Below, one piece after another: positions 9,149-14,398 of a DNA stretch of 14,398 nucleotides. Origin of the DNA: Euperipatoides rowelli (lineage: Eukaryota; Onychophora; Udeonychophora; Euonychophora; Peripatopsidae); assembly GCA_003024985.2 (NCBI GenBank), contig PXIH01S0032180.1; one strand, given 5' to 3'. The notes under the pieces were generated by a model, which saw only the letters and a program-made list of their open reading frames with translations, searched no databases and was not told the DNA's origin. The position numbers and the translations under genes are program-made. Every line of letters starts with the position of its first letter. The first letter of the stretch is position 1.

Positions 9149-9646
9149 CTTCTGTATCAAATTAACGTTTGGGGCACTACCGACTAGGATGAGATGGTTT
9201 CAACTTTCAAAGGTACAATTTTAATAATGAAGTCAAGTGCTTGTTTTGTTGTAAACCTGAGGATGTGTTTACAACAAAACATCTGTTCTTGAGATACGGC
9301 TGTTTTGTGCAATGTCAGATGTGGATGGACACGATGCTTAGGATGGACTTTTGTAAATATAGGGACATGCAGGAGATGTTTTTGTCCAATACCAAATCAG
9401 AATTATGATTGGATTGTTTGCCTGCTGGAAGGTAAGATGTTTTTTTTTTTATTTCAAAACATGAAGCTCTCTAATTTGGGTTATTTGAAGATATATTTTG
9501 CAAGTATTTGGAAGAATGATGTGACTTATTTGACCAATGAACTGTTTAGGGGTTATGGGTTTTACATGATCTACCTATTGTTACATGTATTTGGTCTAGT
9601 TATGTTTAATGTGATGTTTGCGTTGTTAGGGTGGGGTTTGTCTTGA
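9149..9646 (+). pseudogene. ORF2 C-terminal zinc motif and tail
   Basis: The chain 'LTFGALPTRMRW', then 'CLFCCKPEDVFTTKHLF', then 'RYGC' forms the C-x2-C ... H ... C motif found near the end of L1/Tx1 ORF2 (Tx1-type elements have C-x-FC...ES/DVFH...F.C). Cys codons start at 9238 and 9247. The spacing before His is stretched by three residues (T-T-K), apparently through a small insertion described separately. After another frame change the tail 'NLGYLKIYFASIWKND' corresponds to the conserved W-K block after the zinc motif, also seen in LINE C. ORF2 ends at TGA 9644-9646. Confidence 0.7.
9242..9281 (+). repeat. perfect 15-bp inverted repeat, 10-nt loop
   Basis: Arm tgttttgttgtaaac (9242-9256) is exactly reverse-complementary to gtttacaacaaaaca (9267-9281), with ctgaggatgt between. 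It lies within the zinc-motif codons of ORF2. Confidence 0.95.
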
Positions 9647-9652
9647 TTTTGG

Positions 9653-9666
9653 CCCTCCTACGAGGG
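9653..9666 (+). other. short GC-rich hairpin in LINE A 3' UTR
   Basis: ccctc-ctac-gaggg lies between the ORF2 stop and the polyadenylation signal. It is the only GC-rich structure in the roughly 80-nt 3' UTR. LINE 3' UTR stem-loops can serve as template recognition sites for the RT; that role here is inference. Confidence 0.4.
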
Positions 9667-9704
9667 GGTCTTATTGTTAGATTTGTATTTTTTTGTTAAG
9701 GGTA

Positions 9705-9737
9705 AATAAAGTCTGATTTTTTTTAAAAAAAAAAAAA
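9705..9737 (+). terminator. LINE A polyadenylation signal and A tail
   Basis: AATAAA at 9705-9710 is followed by gtctga, eight Ts (9717-9724) and 13 As (9725-9737); the last two As are shared with the target-site duplication. This is the 3' end expected for a LINE inserted by target-primed reverse transcription. Confidence 0.85.
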
Positions 9738-9751
9738 CTTTAATGTTTTGA
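9736..9751. repeat. right target-site duplication of LINE A
   Basis: aactttaatgttttga, identical over 16 bp to 3475-3490, directly behind the A tail. Confidence 0.92.
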
Positions 9752-10605
9752 AAAATAGGTAACGTGCTTTTCAGATTGCAAACATAGAGCCTACTAATTA
9801 TAAAAATTTGGACACTAGGTTTTCGATTAACAACATATAAAAAAATGTCTGGAATAGAACAGTATAATTGTTCTTGAATCATCCTATCGAGCCAGAGTGG
9901 TCTTTGCTCAAAGTACTAGCATTTTAGTATAAGATGATCTATATCTTCTAACTGACTACCGAAAGGACAGTTTGGCTCAATATTGAATTTATAATGTAAA
10001 GTTGGTATTGCATGACAAGTAAATTTAATGAAAAAAAAAATTTGACGATGTTGGGTGGGGAGTAACTATTGAGAAAGTTGGTGATAATTGCATGACCAGC
10101 AGCAACTGGAGAGATATTCATAGTAGGGGGTGTTATTTTTAAAAATGGGAGTTACCAGCGTGGATGGAATGTTATCGGATAATGTCTGTTTGCTATGGCT
10201 TTCATGGTTAGGGAAGAGGTAGACCATTTGGGGGGGGGGGATATCTGAAAGGATGGGGGGGGGATTTCAAGAGGAGAATCAATCTGGATACAGAAAGCAT
10301 TGGAAAGAGTAATAAAGTTAGCACTTCTGTTTTGATATACAATTTAATGTCATTAAGAGAGAGACATCCATTTTTAAATGGGTGGATGGGGGGTAGAGTT
10401 TTTTTTTTTGCCTATTAATACCAACCAAGTAGTATGTATATCATCAATCAAGGTGGTGTATGGTAATTCATTATAGAGTAGATTTTCTTATTCCGTTTTA
10501 TCAATTAAGATATAATAGGAATGAATATTCAGCTTAGCAAACAGTGATGCATTTATGTTTTTACTAATGATAAAATTAAAAATATGAGTGGTTTCATTTT
10601 TGATA
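9736..10605 (-). pseudogene. LINE B ORF2 C-terminal region (minus strand)
   Basis: Read on the minus strand, this stretch codes 'KFTCHAIPTLHYKFNIEPN', then 'CPFGSQLEDIDHLILKC', then 'LWLDRMIQEQLYCSIPDIF' and 'STLPIFQNIKV'. The order, with a basic H.....HY/R block, N.CP.C...ED.DHL...C and a hydrophobic tail, matches the C-terminal Cys/His region of Jockey/I/R1-type LINE ORF2. The second Cys of the knuckle is Gly here. Upstream on the minus strand (10200 up to 10605) are open stretches such as 'HIFNFIISKNINASLFAKLN' with stops, frameshifts and long C runs (complement of 10230-10240 and 10255-10263), so it is old. The last codons run off the A target site and resume at 3474. The clade call is tentative. 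Confidence 0.65.
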
Positions 10606-10622
10606 AAAAAAACATGAGGAAT
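10606..10622. repeat. left target-site duplication of LINE C
   Basis: aaaaaaacatgaggaat occurs here and again at 11550-11566 (17 bp). The A run may overlap the tail on the right, so the certain core is catgaggaat with several As. Confidence 0.8.
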
Positions 10623-11229
10623 TATGAGGAGTTATTACATGATAGAACTCAATTAATTAACTATAAATGTTTGGCCAAAATGTGGTACAGGAAGAACAAT
10701 GTTGCTTTAGCTTATAAAAATGCAAAGATAAATTTGAAGTTCATTAAACACGAGAAACTATTGGGATGTATGCAAAATTTTATGATCAAATTGGGTTGTA
10801 ACTTATTACCGACAAGAACCAGGTTGGCCTCGATAAATATTTTAAGAACATCTGATNTGAGTTGTTACTTTTGTAAGGCATAGAATGAGACAGTGCCTCA
10901 GAATGTGTTTTTTGAGTGTTTGAACGTGAGCCCAATAATAGGAAAGATTCTTTTTAAGGCAGTAATGAATGTTGATGCACATATGTCAATATACTCAAAT
11001 ATTCAAAAGATGCCGATAAGAAGTATGAAGTATGAAGTACTTTTGCGTTGTATTGTTTGGTATTTGGAAGGTACAGTGTAGAATCGCCTTTGATAATGCA
11101 TTGAGTAGCCAGGTTTGGCCTTCTGTGTTGTATGAAACTATAAGAGTATCTTACAACAATGATTTATTTGCCTTTACAAAGGTAGTTTTTGATAAACTAT
11201 GGATGGAGGAATCCTATTTGACATATTAA
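10623..11229 (+). pseudogene. LINE C ORF2 C-terminal fragment
   Basis: From the truncation point the frame reads 'YEELLHDRTQLINYKCLAKM', further on 'FMIKLGCNLLPTRTRLASIN', then 'CYFCKA'. After a TAG at 10881-10883 it continues in the same frame as 'NETVPQNVFFECLN', and then 'MKYEVLLRCIVWYLEG'. A frameshift near 11060 leads to 'IWKVQCRIAFDNALSSQVW', running on to TAA 11227-11229. LPTR, then C-x2-C, then E...FFEC, then a W-K/R block is the usual end of an L1/Tx1-type ORF2; the His of the zinc motif appears lost. One N lies at 10857. It carries no endonuclease or RT. Confidence 0.72.
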
Positions 11230-11549
11230 CAAACAAGGATAAGTTCATACATTTTTTCCTTTGCATAGGAGGACATTCAGCGATTAGCTGTGCAGCCAAA
11301 GAGCAGTAAAAATGTAAAAGCTTTGAATTTTTGACTTGCTATTTTCATCATATTTACATGGGCAGATGATTCTTTGTATAAGTAATATACAGGGTGAGGT
11401 AATAATTATTTTATATGCTATTTGATGTTTAGTTTTTGGGTAGGTTACTAGATACTTGTAGGGGTGGGATACGCCTCTTATAGTAGCTTTTGCTTTTTTC
11501 ATCATGTGATGTAAATATGAAGGTTTTTTTTAATAAAATTATAAAAAAT
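11230..11549 (+). other. LINE C 3' UTR with poly(A) signal
   Basis: Non-coding AT-rich sequence between the ORF2 stop and the right target-site copy. It ends with eight Ts, AATAAA at 11532-11537 and an A-rich tail interrupted by Ts. The T-run-then-A pattern repeats the 3' ends of LINE A and SINE D. Confidence 0.65.
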
Positions 11550-11566
11550 AAAAAAACATGAGGAAT
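11550..11566. repeat. right target-site duplication of LINE C
   Basis: aaaaaaacatgaggaat, identical to 10606-10622. After it the sequences diverge (A here, T on the left). Confidence 0.8.
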
Positions 11567-11602
11567 ATACCAAGGATTTGTTCCTTTTGCCTTGTAATAA
11601 GC
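11550..11602 (-). pseudogene. LINE B, right-hand piece (minus strand)
   Basis: On the minus strand, 'AYYKAKGTNPWYIPHVFF' leads straight into 'IKNETTHIFNF' at 10605 when LINE C and one target-site copy are removed, using the A count of the left copy. The joined frame stays open from complement 11602 to a stop at complement 10488-10490. A '.PWYIP' block sits between RT and RNase H or zinc region in some Jockey/I-type ORF2s. Further right the frame is closed by a stop (11603-11605) and I cannot follow LINE B. Confidence 0.45.
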
Positions 11603-11846
11603 TTACAAATCTCTATTCTTATAAGTAATATTATAGACAAAAAGCTATACTCTTAAATACTGTAAGAATAAATAAAAAGGAAAAGTAGAGATGAAAGGAA
11701 AGAGCAAATAAAGGAAAATGAGAGAAAGAGAGATAACATAAGAATAAACAATATAAAGCCAACTTAAAAATTAGCTGTATGCTAAATAAGTTAAACTCTA
11801 CCTCAACTTAATTAAATGTAAAATAAATTAGTTCCAGAAAATAACA
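11603..11846. other. AT-rich spacer, nothing recognised
   Basis: A purine-rich AT stretch with many stops in all frames. It may hold more of LINE B beyond recognition. Confidence 0.5.
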
Positions 11847-11954
11847 ATGGTGGCACCATCAACGCCGAATCCTGTACATCTCACTCTGAATAATATTCCA
11901 AACCCTCCATTGTTTTTGCCACGATTGGCAATAGAAACTCTTGAGCGGGTCTAA
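11847..11954 (+). CDS. small Pro-rich open frame, unknown
   Basis: ATG in a good Kozak-like context (aacaATGG) opens 35 codons reading 'MVAPSTPNPVHLTLNNIPNP' and then 'PLFLPRLAIETLERV', stopped by TAA 11952-11954. The composition (Pro, Leu, few Lys/Asn-Tyr runs) is unlike the noise frames of the AT-rich surroundings. It has no hydrophobic signal or motif I recognise. It could be a small exon, a transposon relic or chance. Confidence 0.25.
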   Translation: MVAPSTPNPVHLTLNNIPNPPLFLPRLAIETLERV

Positions 11955-11988
11955 AGTGCCTATATTTACACTTCTCTCCATTTTACAG

Positions 11989-12121
11989 GGTACCTGCAAT
12001 TCTTAGAAGAGGACTACGGATGAGGAGAAGACCTCTCCACACCAAGACCGACCAAGGAGAAAGTCTACCTAAACCAGGCAAGAAAAAAAAGAGGCTTGAA
12101 TTGATCGCAAGAGGATCGTGA
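11989..12121 (+). CDS. possible basic C-terminal exon, unknown
   Basis: A T/C-rich tract ending in TTTTACAG (AG at 11987-11988) looks like a 3' splice site. The frame after it is open for 43 codons: 'VPAILRRGLRMRRRPLHTK' and later 'PGKKKKRLELIARGS', stopped at TGA 12119-12121. It is very basic. It lies 34 nt after the small Pro-rich frame; an intron between them would be only about 40 bp, shorter than most animal introns, so the two may be unrelated. No family recognised. Confidence 0.2.
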
Positions 12122-12185
12122 CGACCAGCCTTAGGAGCAAATCTTATCCTTTTGCTGCATATCTAAACAACTTTATTATTATCAC

Positions 12186-12203
12186 GGGGGGCGGGGAGGG
12201 GGG
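12186..12203 (+). other. G-rich tract in AT-rich spacer
   Basis: G6-C-G4-A-G6 stands out in the otherwise AT-rich stretch 12122-12349, which holds no other feature I can see. It could form a G-rich structure, but there are only three long runs. Confidence 0.4.
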
Positions 12204-12349
12204 TACAACCATAACCTTATCAATACTGTTATTACCTAGAACGATAAACTTAATTAGTATTTCCAGAACTACTTCAATTCCTTAACCCCAACATTAACTG
12301 CTATTTAGATTTCCACCGGTATCCAGATTGCTGCTTTATTATAGTGGAG

Positions 12350-12364
12350 TTGATAAAATCACTT
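12350..12364. repeat. left target-site duplication of SINE D
   Basis: ttgataaaatcactt is repeated exactly at 12647-12661. Here it runs into a T tract, which is the A tail of the minus-strand insertion. Confidence 0.78.
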
Positions 12365-12453
12365 TTTTTTTTAAAAAAAAAANCCCCACCTTACAGCTAA
12401 GGGAACCAATTTTTAGTTTTATTATTAATAATATTTACATTTTTTTTTACATG

Positions 12454-12555
12454 CAGTCGTCCCTGTACAAACAGCTCTTGCAGTCGTCCCTGTACAAACA
12501 GCTCTTGCAGTCGTCCCTGTACAAACAGCTCTTGCAGTCGTCCCTGTACAAACAG
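12454..12555. repeat. 27-bp tandem repeat, 3.8 copies
   Basis: The unit begins cagtcgtccctgtacaaaca and ends gctcttg. Copies lie at 12454-12480, 12481-12507 and 12508-12534, with a partial one (21 nt) at 12535-12555. The copies are identical. The last partial copy is enclosed by acagctcttg (12525-12534) and its reverse complement caagagctgt (12556-12565), a 10-bp stem. All lie inside SINE D. Confidence 0.93.
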
Positions 12556-12568
12556 CAAGAGCTGTCAA

Positions 12569-12577
12569 GCCTTGAAC
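12569..12577 (-). promoter_or_regulatory. Pol III B box of SINE D
   Basis: Minus-strand GTTCAAGGC matches GWTCRANNC completely and sits in a T-arm-like context. Confidence 0.6.
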
Positions 12578-12612
12578 CTGGCTCGTGCAGACACCAAGGA
12601 ACTTAAAGCTGC

Positions 12613-12624
12613 CCAGCTCATCCA
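12613..12624 (-). promoter_or_regulatory. Pol III A box of SINE D
   Basis: Minus-strand TGGATGAGCTGG fits TRGCNNAGYNGG with one mismatch, 34 nt before the B box. An alternative register, AGCCTCAGTTGG (complement 12622-12633), fits at 10 of 12 and matches the D-arm wording of tRNAs better; either gives tRNA-like spacing. Confidence 0.5.
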
Positions 12625-12646
12625 ACTGAGGCTCTGACCCTTGGCA

Positions 12647-12661
12647 TTGATAAAATCACTT
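12647..12661. repeat. right target-site duplication of SINE D
   Basis: ttgataaaatcactt, identical to 12350-12364, next to the tRNA-like head of the minus-strand SINE. Confidence 0.78.
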
Positions 12662-14398
12662 GTTTTTAACAAATGCAATAGTTTATGTTTTCTTTGTCTT
12701 CTATCCATTTCTCTTTTACAGGTCAGCTCTATCTCCTTTCCTTCACGCCCTATATTATATTCCATAGAATTCACTCCCTGCCCCACCACTCAACTGCCAA
12801 AGCCTTGTTATGATGGGTGTATTATGGGATAGGGATGTAATGTAACTGGCTGATTAACCTTTTATTCATATTATGAAAATGGGTTAATAAGGGTTAAATT
12901 TAATTTTAATTGAGTTAATAACATTATGAGTTGTAGTTTATAATATTATTACATATATGTTATCAAAATGGATTAATGTATAAATATTGTATTGTAAATA
13001 TTTTGGTTTTATTTTAAAAAATATATGTTACAAATATTGCCAACTACACATAGATTTTGCATGATGAATCCATTAAAGATTGATTATCTTGTGTCTATTT
13101 TACAAGAAAGAAGAGGTGATGGTGTTAGTCGTATGTTTTGGAATTGTGAAAAGTGATAGACATTAAAATAATTGTGGCTCCTATCAAAACATGGTATAAT
13201 ATAAGCATTGATGGAAATACCAAGGAAAATGACTCGCATGCGAGAATTAAAAATGTATTACTGTATTATTTTGGGGATTTGGTGTGCTAGGTGATGGATT
13301 GTTTTTCAAAGTCCTGGACTTTGAAAAACAATCAGAAAGATTTGTCTTAACTTATTAGCAAAAATACATCAGACATAATAGACCTACAAGGATTTGCTTA
13401 GATGTGAATATTTTTTTTCATGGTGTAATTATTATGGTTTAAGAGAATCATTTAAGATAGCTCTGCTTGTAGATTATGGATGATTGTGATGGCTAAGCTA
13501 TGGATTTTTGAAAGATTATATTTTGTAAAAGATCAAGTTGATAATAATTGGTTATGAAAGAAAAAAGAAAATTATATTTTTGTATGTGTAGGACGGTATC
13601 CAGATATAGTGAAGATATTATAAATGTAACGTTTTTTCTTGTTTGGGTCATAAAGATATAGGATTGTCATAATTTGAATTATCTCAAAAATGGGAATTTG
13701 ATTATTTTCCAATAATTAGAACATTTTTTTCTGGTTATATATTTATTTTAGTAGAAATATCTGTAATATTTTTACGTTGAATAAAATTTCTTATAAATAT
13801 TTAACACTGTAATAAGTGATAAAGAAGATTTAGGAGAATACAAATCATCAAGAGATCACTGTCAGATCTTATGAACCGAAAATAAAATATTATTAAGCAA
13901 ACTATTAGTTTTATACAATAGATAATATTAGAAATAAAAATTACTTATGAAATTGAGTAGGATAATATTATTTAAAGGTCAAATGTAACAGATTTTTTTT
14001 TTATTGATTTTCAAAGATTTTTACTAAAAAAAATTTAAAAACAAAGTTATTTACAATTTAATTTTTAAAATAATTGGCTTTACCTCCTCCCCCTAATAAC
14101 AACATTGTCCACTGTATACACCAGGGGAGAGATTTTGTGGTGTCATAGACTATAAATGAATATAATACAGCTTGTTATACTTAACCATAGAATATTTGCT
14201 ATTTTTGTCAGCTTAAAGCTGAAAATCTTATGGGCTAAGTGTTTAAATATTTGTAAAAAATCATAATCAAATTCACCCTTTGTGCTATTATGATCCAATT
14301 TGTTTTTTGTTTTTTTTGTTTTTTTTTAAAAATCAAAATGACCTATAATTAAAGTAAACATACTTCTATTTACATGTTAAATCATTACAAAGAAAACA
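12662..14398. other. AT-rich spacer, no gene recognised
   Basis: Long A/T-rich stretch without an open frame that has a start codon and a recognisable motif. A splice-acceptor-like TTTCTCTTTTACAG ends at 12720 but leads to no convincing exon. The end near 14300-14335 has long T runs followed by As and could be the tail of something, but no TSD or body was found. Confidence 0.55.
13297..13333. repeat. 37-nt perfect palindrome (18-bp arms, 1-nt centre)
   Basis: Arm gattgtttttcaaagtcc (13297-13314), a single t, then the exact reverse complement ggactttgaaaaacaatc (13316-13333). Pairing stops outside (G versus A). Confidence 0.97.

Larger units (their letters stand above)
5040..9646 (+). pseudogene. 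LINE A ORF2 (endonuclease-reverse transcriptase), broken
   Basis: ORF2 of L1/Tx1 elements nicks the target and copies the element RNA at the nick. The likely start is ATG 5040-5042, which overlaps the ORF1 stop at 5048-5050. Nine Ts at 5053-5061 put the next codons out of frame; one T fewer would keep the frame. The order is endonuclease start, a shortened endonuclease middle, endonuclease end, linker and RT up to motif A. Then the segment repeats, followed by RT motifs B and C, thumb, and the C-terminal zinc motif, ending at TGA 9644-9646. Stops and frameshifts occur in both copies and downstream (for example near 8590). The span is longer than the usual ORF2 of this group because of the duplication; without it, it would be somewhat short, in line with the endonuclease deletion. 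Confidence 0.85.
3491..9735 (+). mobile_element. LINE A: Tx1-like non-LTR retrotransposon, defective
   Basis: A long plus-strand element lies between exact 16-bp target-site duplications and ends in AATAAA (9705-9710), eight Ts and a run of about 11-13 As. Inside, in order, are an ORF1 remnant with decayed CCHC knuckles, an ORF2 start overlapping the ORF1 stop, apurinic-type endonuclease motifs, RT motifs, and a C-terminal C-x2-C...H...C motif. Several ORF2 signatures point to the Tx1 branch of the L1 group: 'DLVDMAEMH' after GDFN, 'SRIDYVFAS', 'KYLGIP', and a C-terminal 'GALPTR...CLFC...EDVF'. The element is full length at both ends by TSD but carries an internal duplication of about 1.4 kb, an endonuclease deletion, frameshifts and many stops. 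It inserted into the minus-strand LINE B. The clade is inferred from motif memory; autonomy is excluded by the sequence. Confidence 0.88.
10623..11549 (+). mobile_element. LINE C: 5'-truncated Tx1/L1-like insertion
   Basis: About 0.93 kb lies between 17-bp direct repeats. It contains only the C-terminus of an ORF2, a 3' UTR, eight Ts (11524-11531), AATAAA (11532-11537) and an A-rich tail. This is the standard outcome of incomplete target-primed reverse transcription. Its ORF2 end is related to that of LINE A in motif order (LPTR, C-x2-C...C, W-K block) but clearly different in sequence, so it is another family or subfamily. It sits inside the minus-strand LINE B. Confidence 0.8.
12365..12646 (-). 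mobile_element. SINE D: tRNA-derived SINE with internal tandem repeat
   Basis: About 282 bp are flanked by a 15-bp target-site duplication. Read on the minus strand it starts with a tRNA-like head, continues into 27-bp tandem repeats, then an AT-rich part, a T run and an A tail. The head has a Pol III B box GTTCAAGGC that fits GWTCRANNC, and a potential A box TGGATGAGCTGG that fits TRGCNNAGYNGG at 11 of 12 positions, 34 nt apart. The T arm can form four of five pairs (ccagg-ttcaagg-cttga). Size, promoter boxes, A tail and TSD together indicate a tRNA-derived SINE, mobilised by a LINE in trans. One N (12383) borders the T/A runs. The parent tRNA is not identified. Confidence 0.68.

Noticed and set aside
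10230-10263. Two G runs (11 and 9) as a G-quadruplex element
   Set aside because: There are only two runs, separated by 14 bases, inside decayed LINE B. Homopolymer expansion or sequence error is more likely.
12454-12565. CRISPR-like array
   Set aside because: Units follow each other without spacers, and the context is a eukaryotic SINE.
12328-12625. Repeat-containing proteins in both strands across the 27-bp repeats
   Set aside because: The unit length is a multiple of three, which keeps any frame open. The region is a SINE with Pol III boxes and a TSD, so the frames are incidental.
12641-12832. 63-codon frame that looks like a signal peptide followed by a Cys-containing tail
   Set aside because: It has no ATG at its start (it begins at TTG), overlaps the SINE D target-site copy and has no support from neighbours.

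Overview
The window reads as AT-rich, non-coding eukaryotic (animal-type) DNA dominated by retrotransposon remains. There are no bacterial-style gene arrays, no rRNA and no CRISPR, and I found no host gene that I can defend. The recognisable proteins are all from non-LTR retrotransposons. The main element resembles the Tx1 branch of the L1 group, which is known from several animal phyla. Together with a tRNA-derived SINE and the overall AT bias this suggests an animal, possibly an arthropod, but the species cannot be fixed from sequence alone.

Layout. 1-3212: AT-rich spacer with one open stretch (1721-1960) that may be a relic of an LTR-retrotransposon polyprotein. 3213-3490, 9736-10622 and 11550-11602: three pieces of one old minus-strand LINE (here 'B'). 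It is cut by two later plus-strand insertions. 3491-9735: Tx1-like LINE 'A', bounded by a perfect 16-bp target-site duplication (TSD). It carries a broken ORF1 with decayed zinc knuckles, then a broken ORF2 with endonuclease, reverse transcriptase and C-terminal zinc motif. A ~1.4-kb endonuclease-to-RT segment of ORF2 is present twice in tandem. 10623-11549: 5'-truncated LINE 'C' (ORF2 C-terminus only), bounded by a 17-bp TSD. 11847-12121: two small open frames of unknown meaning. 12365-12646: minus-strand tRNA-derived SINE 'D' with a 15-bp TSD and an internal 27-bp tandem repeat. 12662-14398: AT-rich spacer with a perfect 37-nt palindrome.

How the parts relate. B is the oldest layer. Removing A rejoins B's reading frame exactly for about 48 more codons up to a stop; removing C also rejoins open frame. 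A, C and D all end in a run of 8-10 T followed by an A-rich tail, which hints at one shared retrotransposition machinery. A is clearly dead: its RT catalytic motif reads YAEG instead of YADD, and it has many stops and frameshifts. Yet its TSD is perfect while its two internal copies differ at very roughly one base in ten by eye. This suggests it was already composite, and perhaps already defective, when it inserted.
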